From: VBDM01 sp041496705
GTDB taxonomy: Bacteria > Pseudomonadota > Gammaproteobacteria > Burkholderiales > SG8-39
Length of the DNA: 20,009 bases
Direction of reading: 5' to 3'
NCBI GenBank assembly: GCA_041496705.1
Contig: JBGQFD010000067.1
Location: forward strand, 1 to 20,009
The notes under the pieces are model-generated. The model made no database searches, had not been told where the DNA came from, and saw only the letters and a list, made by a program, of their open reading frames with translations. Shown in pieces: positions 16,521 to 20,009 of the stretch. Each line of letters opens with the position of its first letter. Positions within the stretch are counted from its first letter, which is position 1. The position numbers and the translations under genes are program-made.

Positions 16521-17684
16521 TCAGAATTTGTACACAAAGCCGACGTGCGCACCGCGGATCTTTTGACCGTTGACGTCGGCCGCATCGGTAAAGGTCTTCG
16601 TCAGACCCGCCGAGCCGGACGGGCGGAAGCCGGCGTTGGGATCGTTGCTCAGGGAGTCGGCGAGGACGTACAAAGTGGTGTCCTTGAAAATGTCGTAGAA
16701 CGTGCCGACGGACCAACCGCTTGCGTTCTTGCCGGTTCCGGAGCTATCCCTGATGCGCCCATACAGGCCGCCGACCCGCACTTTCTTGTCCACCTGGTAG
16801 TCGGCGGATACCTGGGAAATGTTGTAGAAGGTATTCGCGCCCGCGTCCGTGCCGGCCACCAGCGAATTGCCGACGTTGTTCAGAGGCGATCCGCCGTTGT
16901 TGAGGGTCCCGGGAGCGCCGGCGGTGGTGCTGTTGTTGTTTGTTCGTATCTGGACGAGATACACTTTTCCCGCGCCGTAGTTGTAGTTCGCATACCAACT
17001 GTTGTAGCTCACCGACCTGTCGACCACGGCACCGTTGGGCGCCTTTCCGGCGATGCCGGCGTAACCGGCGCGATAAGGGCCTTTCTCATAGTCCAGGGCG
17101 AGCTGATACACGCCCTGATTCGTGGTGTGATTCACCGCCGCCCCTTGCAGCGAATAGTGCGTCTCGAACATGAAGCCGGCAATCCGGGGCGAGAGATAGG
17201 CGAAATCGCTGTCGTAGCGCGAAGGCACCCCGAAGGCGTTGACCACCGAACCCAGGGTCCGCGCCGTGTAGTCGATGTAACCGCCGCGGTAGAAAATCGC
17301 GGTATTCTGCCGGCCCACCCGGAATTCGCCGGCCGGGGTCGCGAGCCCTGCCCACAGCTGGCGGTCGAACATGCGCGTTGCATCGGCTGCCGCGCCCGAG
17401 GTGTCGTTCAGGCCTTGCTCAAGAACAAACTTGCCGGTGTAGCCGTCGCCCAGATCCTTGTCGCCTCTCAACCCCCACCGGGTGCGCAGATACGCGCCGT
17501 CCTGGAGCGATATCGATCTGCTGCCCGAGCTGCTCTTCATGTAGTTCAGGTAATAGTCGACGTCGCCGTACAGGGTGACGTTCGCACCGTTACTGCTGTA
17601 GGTGAGCGGGGTCTGCGCCGTCGCGGCGCCGGCCGCTATTGATGCGAGTGCGCCCAGCGCCAGCGTTATCTTCTTTGTTCTCAT
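16521..17684 (-). CDS. Outer-membrane porin, general bacterial porin family
   Basis: This 387-residue protein has a signal peptide (MRTKKITLALGALASIAAGA, cleaved near ATA/QTP) and then alternating beta-strand segments: NVTLYGDVDYYLNY, LRTRWGLRGDKDLGDGYTGK, WAGLATPAGEFRVGRQNT. It ends in GAHVGFVYKF, with the C-terminal Phe used by the BAM complex. These are features of the trimeric 16-strand porins abundant in Burkholderiales. A strong AAGGAGGAG precedes the ATG. It is first in the minus-strand unit before the TRAP and dehydroquinate genes and is divergent from an IclR regulator, so it probably admits the same solute through the outer membrane. The pore specificity cannot be read from sequence. 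Confidence 0.93.
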   Translation of the reverse strand: MRTKKITLALGALASIAAGAATAQTPLTYSSNGANVTLYGDVDYYLNYMKSSSGSRSISLQDGAYLRTRWGLRGDKDLGDGYTGKFVLEQGLNDTSGAAADATRMFDRQLWAGLATPAGEFRVGRQNTAIFYRGGYIDYTARTLGSVVNAFGVPSRYDSDFAYLSPRIAGFMFETHYSLQGAAVNHTTNQGVYQLALDYEKGPYRAGYAGIAGKAPNGAVVDRSVSYNSWYANYNYGAGKVYLVQIRTNNNSTTAGAPGTLNNGGSPLNNVGNSLVAGTDAGANTFYNISQVSADYQVDKKVRVGGLYGRIRDSSGTGKNASGWSVGTFYDIFKDTTLYVLADSLSNDPNAGFRPSGSAGLTKTFTDAADVNGQKIRGAHVGFVYKF

Positions 17685-17752
17685 GTCTCCTCCTTTTTGG
17701 GATGCTGATGAAACCGACCGGCAATCCTAGGGAGATGAGAAAGGAGAAAACA

Positions 17753-17781
17753 TTGGCCTGAGGGCGAAGGTGCGCGATAAT
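17753..17781 (+). promoter_or_regulatory. Candidate sigma-70 promoter of iclR
   Basis: TTGGCC (17753-17758) and GATAAT (17776-17781) are separated by exactly 17 nt; the -10 matches consensus at 5 of 6 positions and the -35 at 4 of 6. Initiation would fall near 17788, leaving a leader of about 30 nt before the iclR ATG. The -10 lies inside an inverted repeat that is a candidate operator. Confidence 0.5.
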
Positions 17782-17807
17782 CGCCCCTGGACGCGCGATT
17801 AGCGCAC
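17770..17807. promoter_or_regulatory. Inverted repeat, candidate IclR operator in the divergent intergenic region
   Basis: TAATCGC (17778-17784) and GCGATTA (17795-17801) are 7-bp inverted repeats separated by 10 nt. They are nested within outer GTGCGC (17770-17775) and GCGCAC (17802-17807), the outer and inner elements being offset by 2 nt on the left side. The element lies 10 nt upstream of the iclR start and overlaps its predicted -10, between the regulator and the divergent porin gene. IclR-family proteins usually bind such palindromes to control themselves and a divergent operon. Confidence 0.5.
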
Positions 17808-17817
17808 AACTTTCTCA

Positions 17818-18588
17818 ATGCCTTCGTCTTCCGTTCTGGGTAAGCGGGACCGGATCGCAGGCCTCGACCGGGGCCTGCGCCTGATCGAAGCCTTCGACGA
17901 AACGCACCCGAGGCTGTCGCCTTCGACGGCGGCGCGGCGCACGGGAATGACCCGAGCCGCGGCGCGACGCTACCTGCTGACCTTGCAGAACCTGGGCTAC
18001 GTGGAGAGCGACGGCAAGCTGTTCTGGCTGACGCCGCGCGTCTTGCGGCTGGGATGGTCCTATGTCGATTCAGCCAACGTCGCGCGGATCGCGCAGCCCT
18101 TCCTGCAGCGAATCACATCAGTGCTGGGCGGCGCCGCCTATTTCGCGGTCCGGGACGGAGACGACGTCGTGTTCATCGCCCGCAGCGGCAATCGCCAGGT
18201 GCAGAACGTGGGGTTCATGCTGGGGGCACGGGTGCAGGCGAATTTCGCGTCGGCCGGCATCGCCATGCTCTCCTGCTGGCCCCACCAAGAGGTCGAGCGC
18301 TGGCTGTCCGGCCGGGTCTTCATGCCTTTCACGCCCTATACCGTGACCACGGTGGATGGCGTGCGCGAGCTGATCGCCACGGCGAGAAGCCGCGGCTACG
18401 CGCTCCTCGAGCAGCAGCTCGACCCGGGCATGCGCGGCATCGCAGTGCCGATCCGCAGCCGCACATCCGAAGTAGTCGGCGGGATCAGCGTGAGCCTGCC
18501 GATGGGAAACGAATCCACGAGCGCCGCAACCTCCCGCGTGCTGCCGGTACTACGGGAAGTCGAGCACTCGCTGCTTGCCCTCCTGTGA
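17818..18588 (+). CDS. IclR-family transcriptional regulator
   Basis: This 256-residue regulator has an N-terminal winged helix-turn-helix (about residues 10-70: GLDRGLRLIEAF, SPSTAARRTGMTRAAARRYL, LGYVESDGKLFWLTPRVLRL). The C-terminal IclR effector domain runs from about residue 80 to 250, including VFIARSGNRQVQNVGF, GVRELIATARSRGYALLEQQ and GMRGIAVPIRS. Those signatures resemble the PcaR/PobR-like aromatic-acid branch of the family, which often controls protocatechuate, p-hydroxybenzoate or quinate/shikimate genes. It is divergent from the porin-TRAP-dehydroquinate unit and is its likely regulator. There is no Shine-Dalgarno before the ATG at 17818. It ends 1 nt from the convergent dctM remnant. 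Confidence 0.92.
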   Translation: MPSSSVLGKRDRIAGLDRGLRLIEAFDETHPRLSPSTAARRTGMTRAAARRYLLTLQNLGYVESDGKLFWLTPRVLRLGWSYVDSANVARIAQPFLQRITSVLGGAAYFAVRDGDDVVFIARSGNRQVQNVGFMLGARVQANFASAGIAMLSCWPHQEVERWLSGRVFMPFTPYTVTTVDGVRELIATARSRGYALLEQQLDPGMRGIAVPIRSRTSEVVGGISVSLPMGNESTSAATSRVLPVLREVEHSLLALL

Positions 18589-18589
18589 G

Positions 18590-18999
18590 CTACTTCAGGA
18601 AAAAGTCCGGCAGCGCGAGCGAGAATGCCGGCACGTAGGTGACTAGCATCAGCGTCGCGATCAGCGCGCCGTAGAACGGCCAGATGGTGCGCATGACGTA
18701 GCCGATCGATACGCCGCCGATGGCGCGGCCGACGAACTGCGTCGTGCCGACGGGCGGCGTGTTCAGCCCCAGCGCGCAATTGATCAGCATCAGCATGCCG
18801 AATTGGACCGGGTGCATGCCGTACTGCGCGCAGATCGGTAGAAATATCGGCGTGCAGATCAGGATGGTCGGCGCCATGTCGAGGAACGTGCCCAGAAGAA
18901 ACAGGATCACGTTGACGAGCAGGAAGCGTAGAGGGTGATGAGGTAGCCGAAGGTGCTCGACACGCCGATGAGGAGCAGCACGATGCCGGTGGTCTGATC
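18590..18999 (-). pseudogene. Decayed TRAP large permease (dctM) remnant
   Basis: Only the C-terminal quarter of a DctM protein survives. From 18910 down to the TAG at 18590 the frame reads ILFLLGTFLDMAPTILICTP and then LGLNTPPVGTTQFVGRAIGG, ending LVTYVPAFSLALPDFFLK, which aligns with the end of intact DctM proteins. Just upstream (about 18993-18928) a different frame encodes TTGIVLLLIGVSSTFGYLIT, the preceding family segment. The two are joined with a frame change near 18928, and about 20 expected residues are missing. The first roughly 290 residues are absent. A good AGAGGAGG ribosome binding site and a GTG (19001) precede the fragment but in a frame not coding for TRAP sequence. It is not a copy of the intact dctM in this window, from which it differs widely. 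Confidence 0.8.
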
Positions 19000-19050
19000 A
19001 CGGTCGTCCTCCTCTGGTGGGCCTGCTCGTGGAATGGCGGAATCCTGCGC

Positions 19051-19914
19051 TCATTTGCGTTTCCGCGCGGCTTTCCTGCCGGCGCGCGCCATGCGCCGCT
19101 GCGGCTTCACCGGCGCACGCGTCGGGTCGCCGCCGTCTTCTGCCACGACGAAGGTCCCGCCCTGGAACATTTCCGTGCGCGGGTCGGCGCCGGGCTTTTC
19201 GTTCGCGAGGACTGCCTCCGCCAGGAATTCGCTGTCGTCCTGCGGGCGATAGCCCAGGCCCTCGGCATTGGCATTGTCGTACCAGCTGCGCCTGTTGCCG
19301 GAGACGCCGTAGACGATCTCGAAGCGCAGGCCCGGCCGGTCGATGGCGATCGAGACGAGCTGCGCGAGGTCGCGCGGCGAGAGCCAGATCGCGAGCCTGC
19401 GCTTGTCCACCGGCCGCGGAGCAACGTTGCCGATGCGCAGACATACCACTTCCATCCCGTACTTGTCGGCGTAGAGGCTGCCCAGGGCCTCGCCGAACGC
19501 CTTCGAGACGCCGTAGCGGCTGTCGGGTTTCGGAACGACGCGGTGGTCTATGCTCTCGTCGCGGCGGTAGAAACCCACCGCGTGGTTGCTGCTCGCGAAC
19601 GCGATGCGCCGCACGCCGTTGCGCCGCGCCGCCTCGAATACCCCGTAGGTACCGACGATGTTGGCGCGCAGGATCGTCTCCCAGGGACCTTCGACGGAAA
19701 ATCCGCCGAGGTGCACGATCGCGTCCACGCCTTTCGTCGCCCGCAGCATGTCGGCGAGGCTCGCGCAGTCGCCGCGCACGAACTCCTCCCCCGCGCTCAA
19801 GGCCTTCACCGGCCGGATGTCCGAGAGCCGCAGCGCGTAGCGCCCGGCGAGCTCGCGCCGCAGGTGGCCGCCGACGTCGCCGGCCGCGCCCGTGATGAGG
19901 ATTTTTTTCATCAT
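19051..19914 (-). CDS. Uronate dehydrogenase-like NAD-dependent epimerase family enzyme
   Basis: This 287-residue extended SDR starts MMKKILITGAAGDVGGHLRR (TGAAGDVG loop at 8-15). It has VHLGGFSVEGPWETILRANI, ASSNHAVGFYRRDE with the active-site Ser, Tyr134-x-x-x-Lys138 (YGVSK), VCLRIGNVAPRP, WLSPRDLAQLV and MFQGGTFV. All are strongly reminiscent of Agrobacterium Udh, which oxidises galacturonate or glucuronate to the aldaric lactone. An upstream TTG (19947) is in frame but unlikely as a start. The C terminus runs about 28 residues past the usual end with a Lys/Arg-rich tail (RRMARAGRKAARKRK). It lies between a Bug receptor and a dctM remnant, suggesting the remains of a uronate uptake and oxidation locus. 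Confidence 0.85.
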   Translation of the reverse strand: MMKKILITGAAGDVGGHLRRELAGRYALRLSDIRPVKALSAGEEFVRGDCASLADMLRATKGVDAIVHLGGFSVEGPWETILRANIVGTYGVFEAARRNGVRRIAFASSNHAVGFYRRDESIDHRVVPKPDSRYGVSKAFGEALGSLYADKYGMEVVCLRIGNVAPRPVDKRRLAIWLSPRDLAQLVSIAIDRPGLRFEIVYGVSGNRRSWYDNANAEGLGYRPQDDSEFLAEAVLANEKPGADPRTEMFQGGTFVVAEDGGDPTRAPVKPQRRMARAGRKAARKRK

Positions 19915-19955
19915 TGCAGACCGATCTGAAACCGCCTTGCGAGCCAAGCCCGAAC

Positions 19956-20009
19956 CTACTCCGCGGTGACCCCGGTACGCTTGACGATCTCTGCGTAGTT
20001 CGCGAGGTC
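19956..20009 (-). CDS. C-terminal end of a Bug-family periplasmic binding protein (partial)
   Basis: Seventeen codons entering from the right edge read DLANYAEIVKRTGVTAE and stop at TAG (19956-19958). The pattern (Tyr near a helix end, then IVKxxGVxAE) is the typical last helix of Bug/TctC receptors, as in the WAPIVKRSGAKAD end of the other Bug gene in this window. The gene precedes the uronate dehydrogenase-like gene by about 40 nt in the same direction, so they are probably co-transcribed. The call rests on this short tail only. Confidence 0.6.
   Translation of the reverse strand, partial: DLANYAEIVKRTGVTAE

Noticed and set aside
18396..19001. A 201-codon minus-strand open frame preceded by a good ribosome binding site
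   Set aside because: The frame is Ser/Arg/Ala-rich shadow sequence that overlaps iclR antisense; the TRAP-like protein signal lies in the two other frames, so the site is better read as a pseudogene relic.

Overview
The window is a GC-rich chromosomal segment from a Gram-negative bacterium. It is most likely a betaproteobacterium of the Burkholderiales type, because it carries two Bug-type (tripartite tricarboxylate receptor family) periplasmic binding proteins, a Burkholderiales-style trimeric porin ending in Phe, a DctPQM TRAP transporter and compact co-directional catabolic operons. I see no rRNA, tRNA, CRISPR array, phage gene or transposase. Almost every intact gene fits uptake or oxidation of small hydroxylated acids.

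Layout. (1) 2-900: the tail of an upstream gene, then a SHOCT-domain lipoprotein on the plus strand. (2) 4124-910, minus strand: NAD-dependent epimerase/dehydratase, Bug receptor and an atypical SDR whose catalytic Tyr is Phe, joined by 4-nt and 1-nt stop/start overlaps, followed by a PhnB-like VOC protein. (3) 4276-12003, plus strand: an ABC sugar-type importer (ATPase, Tat-exported binding protein, two permeases), then an SDR dehydrogenase, an IlvD/Edd-family dehydratase resembling L-arabinonate dehydratase, and a DenD-like D-erythronate dehydrogenase. The last junctions are very tight (TGACATG twice). Two strong bulged hairpins separate the binding protein gene from the first permease gene. 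(4) 17684-12017, minus strand: porin, TRAP DctP, DctQ, DctM, a quinate/shikimate dehydrogenase-like AroE paralogue and a type II 3-dehydroquinate dehydratase. A divergent IclR-family regulator (17818-18588) lies beside them, and the shared intergenic region carries an inverted repeat overlapping a candidate promoter. (5) 18590-20009, minus strand: a decayed TRAP DctM remnant, an intact uronate dehydrogenase-like gene with a basic C-terminal tail, and the last 17 codons of a second Bug receptor.

How the genes work together (inference). Region 3 looks like an importer plus oxidation/dehydration pathway for a sugar acid or a sugar oxidised to one. Region 4 looks like a catabolic quinate/shikimate or dehydroquinate uptake and conversion operon rather than biosynthetic aro genes: the dehydrogenase has the Asp typical of NAD-using quinate/shikimate dehydrogenases, and its neighbours are a porin, a TRAP transporter and an IclR regulator. 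Region 5 looks like a partly lost uronate utilisation locus. The most interesting points are the catabolic AroE/AroQ-TRAP-porin unit, the ABC-SDR-dehydratase-DenD combination, the pair of bulged hairpins, the operator-like repeat at iclR and the dctM deletion scar.
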